Source of the DNA: Aureivirga marina
GTDB lineage: Bacteria; Bacteroidota; Bacteroidia; Flavobacteriales; Flavobacteriaceae
NCBI RefSeq assembly: GCF_015767265.1
Contig: NZ_JADPIB010000001.1
Location: 558,001 to 622,000, forward strand
DNA length: 64,000 bases
Direction: 5' to 3'
Shown here: one piece after another, positions 35,532 through 43,577 of the stretch
Numbering within the stretch: the first letter of the stretch is position 1
Layout of the letters: the number at the start of each line of letters is the position of its first letter
Program-made: the position numbers and the translations under genes
Notes under the pieces: model-generated
The model's input: only the letters and a program-made list of their open reading frames with translations
Databases searched by the model: none
What the model was told of the DNA's origin: nothing

Positions 35532-36627
35532 TGAAACACTTGAATTTGTAGCTTTATGTTTGACACTTTCTTCAGATGAGAAAAGTGTTTCTAAAATTCA
35601 TACGCTAATTCATAATATTGATTGGGATTCAGTGGTAAAAGTTAGTACGGCACATTTTGTTTTCCCTGCCATGTATATACAATTGAAAAAAGCTGGTTTT
35701 TTGGAATATATTCCAGTTGAATTAGTTGCATATATGGAACATATTTTTGAATTAAATAAAGAAAGAAACGAAGCAATTTTAAATCAAATTGAAAACATCA
35801 CTAGAATTTTAAACAAAGAAAATATAACTCCAATTTTTACAAAAGGAACTTCTCATCTTTTAGATCATTTGTATTTCGATATTGGTGAAAGAATGGTTGG
35901 AGATATCGATTTATTAATTCCTAAAGAGCAAATTCAACAAGCTGAAAATCTATTATTTGAAAATGATTATCAGCATTTTTTTGAAGGAAAAGACAATTTT
36001 CAACCTGAAAATCATAGACATTTACCGAGGTTAGTAAATGACGTAGAAATTGCTGCGGTAGAAATTCACAAAGAAATGTTAGAAGAAAAACATGCTTCTT
36101 TTTTCAATTATAATTCTATAAAAAACACTTTAAAAGAAATAAATTTTAGAGGAACAAAACTTTATGTTCCATCAGATGAACATCAATTGGTTTTAAATGC
36201 AGTTTCTTTACAATTAAATGATTATGGATATTATAGCGGAAAAATCATCTTACGAAATATGTATGATTTATTGTTGCTTTCTAATAAAGTAAATTCGCTA
36301 AAAGCAATTCAAAAATATCCTGAAATTTTCAATTACTTAAATGCTTATTTAGCAATTTCTAAAAAGGTTTTTTCAAATCATAAATCGATTATATTTCAAA
36401 AAAATATAGCATCTAAATTTTACCAATATAGATGCTTCTTATTTTTAAATTCTCGTAAATTGACACTTCTCAAAAACAATATAGAAATTTCTGCAAGAAT
36501 AATTAAAAAAAGTTATTTACATATTTCTCGTCCTATACTTAGAGTACAATTATTTCAAAAATTAAGAAGTAAAAGTTGGAGAAAAAAGAAAGTAATTGCA
36601 ATAAAAAAAGCCGGCAAGAAATTATAA
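35521..36627 (+). CDS. NTP_transf_5 family nucleotidyltransferase
   Basis: This 368-residue protein has the family pattern of uncharacterised nucleotidyltransferases (PF14907). KGTSHLLDHLYF is followed by ERMVGDIDLLIPKEQ near residues 113-138, giving the Gly-Ser/Thr and Asp-x-Asp metal site of a pol-beta-type enzyme. HKEMLEEKH and the helical C-terminus follow. The end is highly basic (SKSWRKKKVIAIKKAGKK). Such proteins often neighbour HprK-like and PqqD-like genes. The ATG overlaps the kinase gene by 11 bp, so both are translated together. The nucleotide and acceptor are unknown. Confidence 0.82.
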   Translation: MKYNETLEFVALCLTLSSDEKSVSKIHTLIHNIDWDSVVKVSTAHFVFPAMYIQLKKAGFLEYIPVELVAYMEHIFELNKERNEAILNQIENITRILNKENITPIFTKGTSHLLDHLYFDIGERMVGDIDLLIPKEQIQQAENLLFENDYQHFFEGKDNFQPENHRHLPRLVNDVEIAAVEIHKEMLEEKHASFFNYNSIKNTLKEINFRGTKLYVPSDEHQLVLNAVSLQLNDYGYYSGKIILRNMYDLLLLSNKVNSLKAIQKYPEIFNYLNAYLAISKKVFSNHKSIIFQKNIASKFYQYRCFLFLNSRKLTLLKNNIEISARIIKKSYLHISRPILRVQLFQKLRSKSWRKKKVIAIKKAGKKL

Positions 36628-37215
36628 TTATTCAAACTTTAAATTTACATATAAAACGCCTTTATCACCAAAGTAATCCGTTTCTCTAATCCAATCAATA
36701 TGATCTAAATGCATAACGATTGTTTTATCTTTTATTGAAAATCTATTCTCAGCTCCTTCATTTGTTTTGTAAAAATCAAAAACATTTTTCCCTGAAGAAT
36801 TAGAAGTTTCTCCATAAAAAGTATAATCTGGTAATGGATTATCATCATAAGGATATTTTAAAGCATTTCCGATTAAAACTTTTGGTGTAATAAAATCTGT
36901 ATTATCTAAAGTAATTAAAATCTCCCCTCCTTTTTCCATCGTTTCTCCCCAAGCGTCAAGAGTTTGCGCTAAAAGACCTTTCACTTTGTAAGTTGCAATT
37001 AAAGTATCTTTTGTTTGATTATTTATTGTATAATCTACCAATTCAAATTCCAAGTTTGTTGGATATGTTGGTAATGAACTATTGTGCAATCGTAACGTTT
37101 CTTCTCCCGTTGGTTTTCCAACAAAGTCATGTGGTCTAAAAACATCCTTTTTATCACATGAAACAAGCGTTAAGCAAAAGCCAATCACAAACATCATCAT
37201 TCTTTTCATAATCAC
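36628..37215 (-). CDS. Unknown lipoprotein, paralogue of the one at 1.5 kb
   Basis: The 195-residue protein has a lipoprotein signal (MKRMMMFVIGFCLTLVSC; start possibly two codons later, at 37209). Residues after the lipobox are charged. The segments LIATYKVKGLL, GGEILITLDN and YPYDDNPL align with the lipoprotein at 1491-2177. It converges on the nucleotidyltransferase gene with no spacer at all. No domain name can be given. It may bind something at the cell surface, but that is speculation. Confidence 0.75.
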   Translation of the reverse strand: MIMKRMMMFVIGFCLTLVSCDKKDVFRPHDFVGKPTGEETLRLHNSSLPTYPTNLEFELVDYTINNQTKDTLIATYKVKGLLAQTLDAWGETMEKGGEILITLDNTDFITPKVLIGNALKYPYDDNPLPDYTFYGETSNSSGKNVFDFYKTNEGAENRFSIKDKTIVMHLDHIDWIRETDYFGDKGVLYVNLKFE

Positions 37216-37363
37216 CGACTTTTAAAATTTAACTAATAACTATCTAATCATAAAGATATTATATATAATTGATTACTTCAACTAACAAAGTCGAATAATT
37301 TGTTAAAAATCAAGAGATTATATGTTAAAATTTGGCTTAATTTTATAAAAAAAGAAACTATTT

Positions 37364-37639
37364 TTAAGCTACATCTAAAATATTTTGTAAATATTCTCTA
37401 TGCTCTTTTTCTGCTTTAATAAATGGAGAAACTAACAATTTTGTTTCATCTGGAGCTTTTTTCCCAACAAATTTAGATTGAGGATAACTTGCATAATATA
37501 ATTTATACGTCTCTTCATTTCTTTCAAAAATCAAAAAATGATTCTCTCCAAATCGTACATATGAAATCTCACCAGAAAATGTATTTGATGCATCTTTGAA
37601 AAAGTCGCTAAATCCGTAGTATAATAAAAGTGTTTCCAT
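37364..37639 (-). CDS. Small hypothetical cytoplasmic protein
   Basis: The 91-residue protein has no signal peptide or membrane segment. The N-terminal half alternates beta-type residues (GEISYVRFGENHFLIFER) and the C-terminal half is a charged helix (IKAEKEHREYLQNIL). I do not recognise a family. It lies 80 bp downstream of clpS on the same strand, beyond the clpS terminator. Codon use looks like that of its neighbours, so it is likely a real gene. Confidence 0.6.
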   Translation of the reverse strand: METLLLYYGFSDFFKDASNTFSGEISYVRFGENHFLIFERNEETYKLYYASYPQSKFVGKKAPDETKLLVSPFIKAEKEHREYLQNILDVA

Positions 37640-37664
37640 GATTTAAATTTTGACAAAATTAAAA

Positions 37665-37692
37665 AACCTTTGCGAATTCAATCACAAAGGTT
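37665..37692 (-). terminator. Terminator of prmA-clpS
   Basis: AACCTTTG (37665-37672) pairs perfectly with CAAAGGTT (37685-37692) around a 12-base loop. TTTTTTAATTTT follows on the minus strand. Confidence 0.65.
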
Positions 37693-37719
37693 ATATAAAT
37701 TATGAAGTTGCGTTTAATT

Positions 37720-37995
37720 TTATACAAGCTCAGCAGATAATCCTAAGCTTAATAATCTAGAACAACGCGGCTCTAAATCTTTATATTCTCCTGTTTTCAC
37801 AGTACATTTACCTTTATAATGTACTAACATAGCACATTGTTCTGCTTGTTCCCAAGTATGTTCACAAACACTTACAAGAGATTCTATCACATGATCAAAA
37901 GTATTGACATCATCATTAAATAATACAATCTCATGTTCTTTTACTACTTGTTCTAAAACAGCAACATCCTCTTGTGTCTTTTCTATAGTACTCAT
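37720..37995 (-). CDS. clpS: ClpS adaptor of the ClpAP/ClpCP protease
   Basis: ClpS hands N-end-rule substrates to Clp ATPases. The 91-residue protein has the short flexible N-terminus and the core VLFNDDVNTFDHVIESLV with the conserved Asn-Asp pocket for N-terminal residues. CEHTWEQAEQCAMLVHYKGKC contains the His of the family. It follows prmA by 33 bp on the same strand, and the pair ends at a terminator. Confidence 0.94.
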   Translation of the reverse strand: MSTIEKTQEDVAVLEQVVKEHEIVLFNDDVNTFDHVIESLVSVCEHTWEQAEQCAMLVHYKGKCTVKTGEYKDLEPRCSRLLSLGLSAELV

Positions 37996-38028
37996 TCTTT
38001 TCGTTTTTTACGTTGCAAATTTACGAAA

Positions 38029-38862
38029 TTATTTTTTATACTTTAAAGAAACCCAATTATTTAACTCTAAAGTTCTATCAAGTTTCATACCTAAATTTGA
38101 CGCTTTTTCATCCATCATTGGAATATCTTCTGTATAGAATCCACTTAACAATAAAATTCCTCCTTCATTCAAACATTTCTCATAAGTTTTAATATCATTT
38201 AAAAGAATATTTCTATTGATATTTGCAATTATAACATCATATGATTTTCCTTCTAAAAGTGAAGCTTCTCCTTCATAAACAGAAATATGTTTACAATTAT
38301 TTCTCTCAACATTTTCCAAAGAATTCTCATAACACCAATTATCAATATCAATTGCATCAATTGGTTGTGCTCCTTTCATTTCGGCAAAAATTGCTAAAAT
38401 TCCAGTTCCACATCCCATGTCTAAAACTTTTTTGTTCTCTAATTCTAAATCGATCAATTGTTGAATCATCAAATTCGTAGTTTCATGATGTCCTGTTCCA
38501 AAACTCATTTTTGGTTCAATTACAATATCATATTTCAAATTCGGATTTTCATGAAAAGGCGCACGAACACTTACTAAATCTGCAACTTGAATTGGCTCAA
38601 AATTCTTTTCCCATTCTTCATTCCAATTTACTTGCTCAATTTCTTTTACTTCATAAGAAATCGTAAACATTTCTGAATTTAAAATGGAAATTTCTTCCAT
38701 AATATTTTCATTCCACTCTTTTTTCTGAATATATGCTTTGAATCCTTCTTCGTTTTCTACAAAACTCTCAAAACCTACCATTCCAAGTTCAGCAATTAAA
38801 ATTTCATTTCCAGGAATTACAGGATTTACTTTAAAATCGTATTCGATATAAATTTCGTTCAT
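38029..38862 (-). CDS. prmA: Ribosomal protein L11 methyltransferase
   Basis: PrmA trimethylates ribosomal protein L11 using S-adenosylmethionine. The 277-residue protein has the N-terminal L11-binding domain (ending near WEKNFEPIQVADLV). The methyltransferase domain has FGTGHHETTNLMIQ, motif I VLDMGCGTGILAIFAE, DIDNWCYENSLEN, and motif IV YDVIIANINRNIL. It is co-directional with clpS, an arrangement common in Bacteroidetes. Confidence 0.93.
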   Translation of the reverse strand: MNEIYIEYDFKVNPVIPGNEILIAELGMVGFESFVENEEGFKAYIQKKEWNENIMEEISILNSEMFTISYEVKEIEQVNWNEEWEKNFEPIQVADLVSVRAPFHENPNLKYDIVIEPKMSFGTGHHETTNLMIQQLIDLELENKKVLDMGCGTGILAIFAEMKGAQPIDAIDIDNWCYENSLENVERNNCKHISVYEGEASLLEGKSYDVIIANINRNILLNDIKTYEKCLNEGGILLLSGFYTEDIPMMDEKASNLGMKLDRTLELNNWVSLKYKK

Positions 38863-39024
38863 CGGTCTATGTTTTATATCACTTTACATGTGATATTTTG
38901 TTCGGTTTAAATTAGCCTTTTTACAAATTTCTTTCTATTAAATATATGTTATAAAAGACTTTGCAATATTAGTGTTTTTATTGAAATTACTATTTCGTAA
39001 ATTCGCATTTTTAATCCTAGTTTT

Positions 39025-39738
39025 ATGTCAAAAGATCCTTTCGGAAAAGCAGTTTTAGATTTTCAAAGCAATAACGAACCACAAAATATCATTACACATT
39101 CTTCTCTTGCTGGCGAAGATGAAATTCCTGTTAATTATCTTTTTAGAAATTATAAGGAAATGCCTTCTATCGAACAAAAAGCATTGGATTTGTGTAAAGG
39201 AAAAATTTTAGATGTTGGCTGTGGCGCAGGAAGTCATGCACTTTATCTTCAAAATAAAGGAAAAAATGTTACTGCAATCGATATTTCAGAAGGAGCAATT
39301 GAAGTTTGTAAACTTCGTGGAATTCAAAATGCTTCTGTTGAAAATATTTGGGAATATTCTGGTGAAAAGTTCGATACAATTTTGATTTTGATGAATGGAA
39401 CTGGAATTTGTGGAAAACTAAACAAACTGGATGCTTTTCTAAAACATTTAAAATCTCTTTTAAAACCAAACGGACAAATTTTAATCGATTCTTCTGATAT
39501 TATTTACATGTTTGAAGATGAAAATGGTGAATATTGGATTGATGCTTCTCAAGATTATTATGGGGAAGTTGTTTTTTCTATGGAATATAAAGGTGAAAAA
39601 TCTAATGATTTTGATTGGCTTTATGTTGACTTTAATACTTTTCAAAACTGTGCAAACTACAACGGATTTCTTTGTGAATTAATCGAAGAAGGAGAACATT
39701 ATGATTATTTGGCAAGATTAACTGTTTTGGAAGATTAA
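39025..39738 (+). CDS. Class I SAM-dependent methyltransferase
   Basis: The 237-residue protein has a Rossmann methyltransferase domain. Motif I is ILDVGCGAGSHALYLQNKG, followed by VTAIDISEGAIEVCKLRG and the post-motif LILMNGTGICGKL. The rest of the fold ends with NYNGFLCELIEEGEHYDYLARL. There is no N- or C-terminal domain that tells the substrate. It is monocistronic, and an RNA-like element lies 330 bp downstream on the same strand. Confidence 0.88.
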   Translation: MSKDPFGKAVLDFQSNNEPQNIITHSSLAGEDEIPVNYLFRNYKEMPSIEQKALDLCKGKILDVGCGAGSHALYLQNKGKNVTAIDISEGAIEVCKLRGIQNASVENIWEYSGEKFDTILILMNGTGICGKLNKLDAFLKHLKSLLKPNGQILIDSSDIIYMFEDENGEYWIDASQDYYGEVVFSMEYKGEKSNDFDWLYVDFNTFQNCANYNGFLCELIEEGEHYDYLARLTVLED

Positions 39739-40260
39739 TTAAGTTTATTTCTTGAAAATAGAGTTATCAAATTCTAATACAATTTCCAATAATACAGAGA
39801 ATTTTGTAATCTTATTCAATTCATGTTCTTGTTCATTTTTTGCTTGTCCAAAAAACGAACCAAAAAAGGACACTTTCATAAAAGGTGTTTTTTTGACAAC
39901 AGGGTCAAAAAACCGTATTTTAATTACTAAAATTCCTACAAGGATTCAGAATTTCTTAACGTAATTAAAACACTACACTCATTATGAAAGAAAATGAAAA
40001 TCTTCGAATTTTGATAAAAAAATAGGTCGATTAAATTTCGATAAACACTTTCAAACTTAATTTCGCGAAAGGGATTGTAGTGGATAGCTTTTCTTTTTTA
40101 CAAAAATTAGTTTTTTCTTTGAAAACGGAGGCGACTTTAGAAGCCCACGTATTTTTTAGAAAAACTTTTTTGAAAGAAGAAAACTAGAAATGGAAAGCCC
40201 AACCTTTTTCTGAGTTTTTAGGAAACGAAGAAAAATGGTTTCGCCCTAAAAATGAAAAAA
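39739..40260. other. 522-bp gene-poor region containing RNA-like element C
   Basis: The first 320 bp show no convincing gene. A weak hairpin ACAC...GTGT followed by seven T lies near 39869-39898. The palindrome TTTCGCGAAA (40061-40070) directly precedes element C, which fills 40069-40245. Confidence 0.5.
40069..40245 (+). ncRNA. Copy C (long form) of the intergenic RNA-like element
   Basis: The 5' block AAGGGATTGTAGTGGATAGC comes first. A stem AGTTTTTTCT / AGAAAAACT (40109-40118 with 40158-40166) then encloses the core ACGGAGGCGAC and GAAGCCCACG. The 3' block AAATGGAAAGCCCAACC and a hairpin with GAAAC...GTTTC near 40223-40243 follow. The stem sequence differs from copy B yet stays complementary. 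Confidence 0.55.
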
Positions 40261-40389
40261 TTATTTTTCTTGTTTTTTATTTTCCTTCTTCTCTACTCTA
40301 TTTGCATTCACTTTTGCTTCAATATTCACACGCTTTTTCTTTGGTGTATTTATCTCTTTTTGTTTTTGAATTAAATTTTTGATTGACAT
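40261..40389 (-). CDS. Small lysine-rich protein, 42 residues
   Basis: The reading frame runs from ATG 40389 to TAA 40261-40263 on the minus strand. The product contains no Cys, Trp, Tyr or Phe and is very rich in Lys, Asn and Glu (for example NTPKKKRVNIEAKVN). It starts 25 bp after a TACCTTTG promoter box that faces the opposite way to the mvaD promoter, which is the main reason to believe in it. It could be a small nucleic-acid-binding or ribosome-associated protein, or a chance frame. Confidence 0.4.
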   Translation of the reverse strand: MSIKNLIQKQKEINTPKKKRVNIEAKVNANRVEKKENKKQEK

Positions 40390-40413
40390 TTTTCAAATTT
40401 TTAAAATTCTTTA

Positions 40414-40421
40414 CAAAGGTA
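40414..40421 (-). promoter_or_regulatory. -7 box of the 42-residue gene
   Basis: The minus strand reads TACCTTTG, an exact TAnnTTTG match, 25 bp before the ATG at 40389. It is divergent from the mvaD promoter. Confidence 0.5.
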
Positions 40422-40438
40422 GTGAAGTTTATCTTTAA

Positions 40439-40446
40439 TATATTTG
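40439..40446 (+). promoter_or_regulatory. -7 box of mvaD
   Basis: TATATTTG matches TAnnTTTG, 15 bp before the ATG at 40462, so the leader should be under 10 bases. Confidence 0.6.
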
Positions 40447-40461
40447 CACAAAACTTAAGAT

Positions 40462-41541
40462 ATGACGGAATTTAAACCAAACTCTATTGATAAAGTCGAA
40501 GTTGACAAAGGAAATGTAACTTGGAGAACACCTAGTAATATTGCTTTAGTGAAATATTGGGGAAAAGAAGGTGTGCAAATTCCAAAAAATCCTTCGATTA
40601 GTTTTACACTTCATAATTGTGCTACGATTACTACTTTAGAATTTCAGAAAAAAGGCACATTTTCAGATAATTTTGAGTTTGAATTTTATTTTGAAGAAAA
40701 AATAAAAGAGAGTTTTAAACCAAAAATCGAAAGTTTTTTCAAAAGAATAGAAGAATTTTGTCCTTATTTAAAAGCTTATAAATTCATTATCAAAAGTGAA
40801 AACACATTTCCTCATAGTAGTGGAATTGCTTCTTCTGCAAGTGGAATGGGAGCTTTAGCTTTATGTGTTATGCAATTGGAAAAAGAAATTTATCCTAAAA
40901 TTTCAGAAGATTATTTTTATAAAAAAGCATCTTTTTTAGCAAGATTAGGTTCAGGAAGTGCTTCTAGAAGTATCAAAGGAAAATTAGTAGTTTGGGGAGA
41001 AAGTGATGCAATTCCAGAAAGTTCAAATCTATATGGAATTCCTTTCCCATTCGAAGTTCATGATAATTTTAAAGAATATTGCGACACAATTCTTTTAGTT
41101 GATAAAGGACAAAAACAAGTAAGTAGTACGGTTGGTCATAATTTAATGATTGATCATCCTTATGCAGAAAGAAGATTCCAACAAGCAAATGAAAACTTAG
41201 CTAAAATCTCTGAAATTTTACAAAATGGAGATGTAAAATCATTTATAAAATTGGTAGAAGAAGAAGCTTTGGCTTTACATGCGATGATGTTGACAAGTAC
41301 ACCAAGTTTTATTTTAATGAAACCAAATACTTTAGAGATTATTAATAGAATTTGGAAATATAGAAATGAAACAGATTCAGCAATTTGTTTCACTTTAGAT
41401 GCTGGAGCAAATGTGCATGTTTTATATCCAAAATCAGAAGAAGAAACTATCAAATCTTTTATTCAAAATGAATTAGCAGCATTTTGTGAAAAGGAACAAT
41501 ATATTCATGATTTTATTGGAAACGGATCAGAAAGAAAATAA
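40462..41541 (+). CDS. mvaD: Diphosphomevalonate decarboxylase
   Basis: This GHMP-type enzyme makes isopentenyl diphosphate from diphosphomevalonate, the last step of the mevalonate pathway used by Flavobacteria. The 359-residue protein has the N-terminal TPSNIALVKYWGKEG and SISFTLH of the family, the phosphate loop SSGIASSASGMGALALC, and RLGSGSASRSIKG. The catalytic Asp is in FTLDAGANVHVL. Other mevalonate genes are not in the window. Confidence 0.95.
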   Translation: MTEFKPNSIDKVEVDKGNVTWRTPSNIALVKYWGKEGVQIPKNPSISFTLHNCATITTLEFQKKGTFSDNFEFEFYFEEKIKESFKPKIESFFKRIEEFCPYLKAYKFIIKSENTFPHSSGIASSASGMGALALCVMQLEKEIYPKISEDYFYKKASFLARLGSGSASRSIKGKLVVWGESDAIPESSNLYGIPFPFEVHDNFKEYCDTILLVDKGQKQVSSTVGHNLMIDHPYAERRFQQANENLAKISEILQNGDVKSFIKLVEEEALALHAMMLTSTPSFILMKPNTLEIINRIWKYRNETDSAICFTLDAGANVHVLYPKSEEETIKSFIQNELAAFCEKEQYIHDFIGNGSERK

Positions 41542-41556
41542 TTCATTATAAATATC

Positions 41557-41588
41557 AAAAAATCGGAGCTTTTACACTCCGATTTTTT
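41557..41588. terminator. Two-way terminator between mvaD and the DUF3857 gene
   Basis: AAAAAATCGGAG (41557-41568) pairs perfectly with CTCCGATTTTTT (41577-41588) over an 8-base loop. It serves convergent genes. Confidence 0.85.
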
Positions 41589-41590
41589 AT

Positions 41591-43516
41591 TTATAATTTA
41601 ATTTCAATTTGTTCTGTCTGTTTTTCGAACATTTCTTTATAGAAATCTCTCATTGTTGGATAAAAAGCAGCTGGAATTAAACTTGCATAAATTTGTGTTT
41701 CCACACCGATTACAAGTAAGTTATTTTCATGCTTGATGGATAAAGCAGAATAACCTATTCCTTCTGGTAATTCCATTACTTTATTTTCTGGAACTTTTAC
41801 AACCTCAGCATTTGCAGGTAATTTGATTGTAATCGTATATTTTTTCAACCATGGAGTTCCATAATCAATAGGAATAAATCTATTTTCAGAAGTTAAAGCA
41901 TTTTCTTTTGGAGTAAAAAATAACATTGGATTTATTTTTATTTTCGAACTCTTTTTATCTGCTTTATACACAAACTTTACACTTTCTACTAAAGATTTAT
42001 TGATATCCTCAATGTTATTCACACGAATTGCTTCTACATTTACATTTTCAAAACGATTTTCAAACTCTTTCTTCAATACATCATTATCTTTATTTTCTGC
42101 TTTTTTACGAGAAATTAAAGCTGCCATGTTATCTTTTTTGATTCTTCCAGAACCTTTGATTACACCATCAGCAGTGATTTCTGCACGAATAGTAGCAACT
42201 TCTTGAGAAATATTATTAGTCAATAAACTAACCCATTCAAAAGTATCATCACTTTTTACAACAAAACCATTCCAGTTTAATGCTTCAAAAGGAAGCTCAT
42301 TTACTTTTGCAAATTTCTCAGAAGCATCTAAAATCTTTTTTTGATTTGGTAAATACACTGAAAAATGATTGAAAGCTCCCATATAAGGTCTAGCTTCAAA
42401 AACACCATTTTCTCTTGTACTACTAAACATTAATTCTGCATTAATTCCAGAAGCACGAAGTGCATTTACAAGATTTAAGTTTACTAAAGATTTATCTCCT
42501 TCTCCTTTTGCAAATGCTTTTTCAGCAGTTGTAATTTCTTTAGTTTCTTTAACAACTTTAATTCTATTTTTTATAAAAGAGAAAATTGCTTCAATTTTTT
42601 GATCTTCATTCATTTCAGCAGTTACAACATGAGATACTGATTTTTTAATATAAGAATGGTCTTTAATATTTTTCAAAACTCTTTTATTTAAAAGTTTTGC
42701 AATCGTTTCCCAGCTATCTCCCATTTTACGAACAGGCGCATTTGGTTGTCTCATTTCAATTAATTCAAAATCAACTCCTCTTGCATAATGTTGCATATTC
42801 GTTACAAAAGCTTCTTCTTTTAAAGATGGTATATTAAAATCAGAAATTTTATAAGTATTATCATTATAAGGAAGTGTTTGTCCATTAAATGAAATCGATT
42901 TCGCTTTTGTTCCTTGTTCTAAATTAAATAAACCATTTCCTCTCATTTGTGTTCTAAAACCGAAACTTTCAGGAATATTTACAAAATGTTCTGCTTTTAA
43001 AACAGGAATTTCAAACTGTAAATTCGCTGGAGGAACAATAAAAAAGTTCCCTGTTGAAACTGTGTATTTTAATTCTAAAACATCTCCTTTTTGTAGTTTT
43101 GGAGAACTAATTTTTTTAGTAATAATTCCATCATTCGTTTCTACGATAGCTTCTACTAATTCTGCTGAAATTTTTTCAAGTTTATTTCCTTTTAATCTAA
43201 AAATAAATCCTTTTAATCCAGTGATTTTATCTTTAGCTTCTTCACTTAATTCTATTTCTCTCTCTCCATATTTTAATCCTTCTTCTGAATAAAATTTGAT
43301 TCTAAAATGATATTCATGCGTTGTAGTTATTCCTTTTTGTGGAATAATTTCAGAATTCGATTCTCTATGTAAATATAAAATTGCTGCTGAAGCATCTTCT
43401 TCAATGGAATTTTTCTTTTCTTTTACTTCTTCTTTAGAAACATTTCCAAAAGAATAATCTTGTGCGGAAATGATTTGAAAAACGAATAAGAAAGCTATAA
43501 AAATACTTTTTTTCAT
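41591..43516 (-). CDS. DUF3857 / transglutaminase-fold secreted protein
   Basis: The 641-residue protein has a signal peptide ending in ISAQ, an N-terminal DUF3857 beta-sandwich (about residues 50-230), and a transglutaminase-like core near 290-400 (IEAIFSFIKNRIKVV). The usual catalytic Cys of that core is not evident, because KAFAKGEGDKSLVN has Gly-Asp-Lys where Cys is normally found. A C-terminal beta domain with PAAFYPTMRDFYKEMFEKQ follows. It may be non-catalytic and act in envelope binding. It is a single gene between two terminators. Confidence 0.82.
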   Translation of the reverse strand: MKKSIFIAFLFVFQIISAQDYSFGNVSKEEVKEKKNSIEEDASAAILYLHRESNSEIIPQKGITTTHEYHFRIKFYSEEGLKYGEREIELSEEAKDKITGLKGFIFRLKGNKLEKISAELVEAIVETNDGIITKKISSPKLQKGDVLELKYTVSTGNFFIVPPANLQFEIPVLKAEHFVNIPESFGFRTQMRGNGLFNLEQGTKAKSISFNGQTLPYNDNTYKISDFNIPSLKEEAFVTNMQHYARGVDFELIEMRQPNAPVRKMGDSWETIAKLLNKRVLKNIKDHSYIKKSVSHVVTAEMNEDQKIEAIFSFIKNRIKVVKETKEITTAEKAFAKGEGDKSLVNLNLVNALRASGINAELMFSSTRENGVFEARPYMGAFNHFSVYLPNQKKILDASEKFAKVNELPFEALNWNGFVVKSDDTFEWVSLLTNNISQEVATIRAEITADGVIKGSGRIKKDNMAALISRKKAENKDNDVLKKEFENRFENVNVEAIRVNNIEDINKSLVESVKFVYKADKKSSKIKINPMLFFTPKENALTSENRFIPIDYGTPWLKKYTITIKLPANAEVVKVPENKVMELPEGIGYSALSIKHENNLLVIGVETQIYASLIPAAFYPTMRDFYKEMFEKQTEQIEIKL

Positions 43517-43552
43517 ATATTAAATGTTAGTGATTAATTTTTAGTCAAAAAA

Positions 43553-43577
43553 AATGATGATTATTCCAATCATCATT
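43553..43577 (-). terminator. Terminator of rsgA-dtd
   Basis: AATGATGATT (43553-43562) pairs perfectly with AATCATCATT (43568-43577) over a 5-base loop. A run of eight T follows on the minus strand. The stem overlaps the last codons of dtd. Confidence 0.8.

Noticed and set aside
34143-36627. Lasso-peptide cluster in the strict sense
   Set aside because: No asparagine-synthetase-like cyclase and no transglutaminase-like leader protease are encoded beside the peptide, and the tail is too short for a typical lasso core.
39869-39898. Terminator hairpin after the methyltransferase gene
   Set aside because: Only four base pairs are firm and the gene ends 130 bp earlier; too weak to list as a terminator.
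39752-39964. 70-residue plus-strand ORF after the methyltransferase gene
   Set aside because: It starts with TTG, has no promoter, its composition does not resemble a flavobacterial protein, and no domain or signal is visible.
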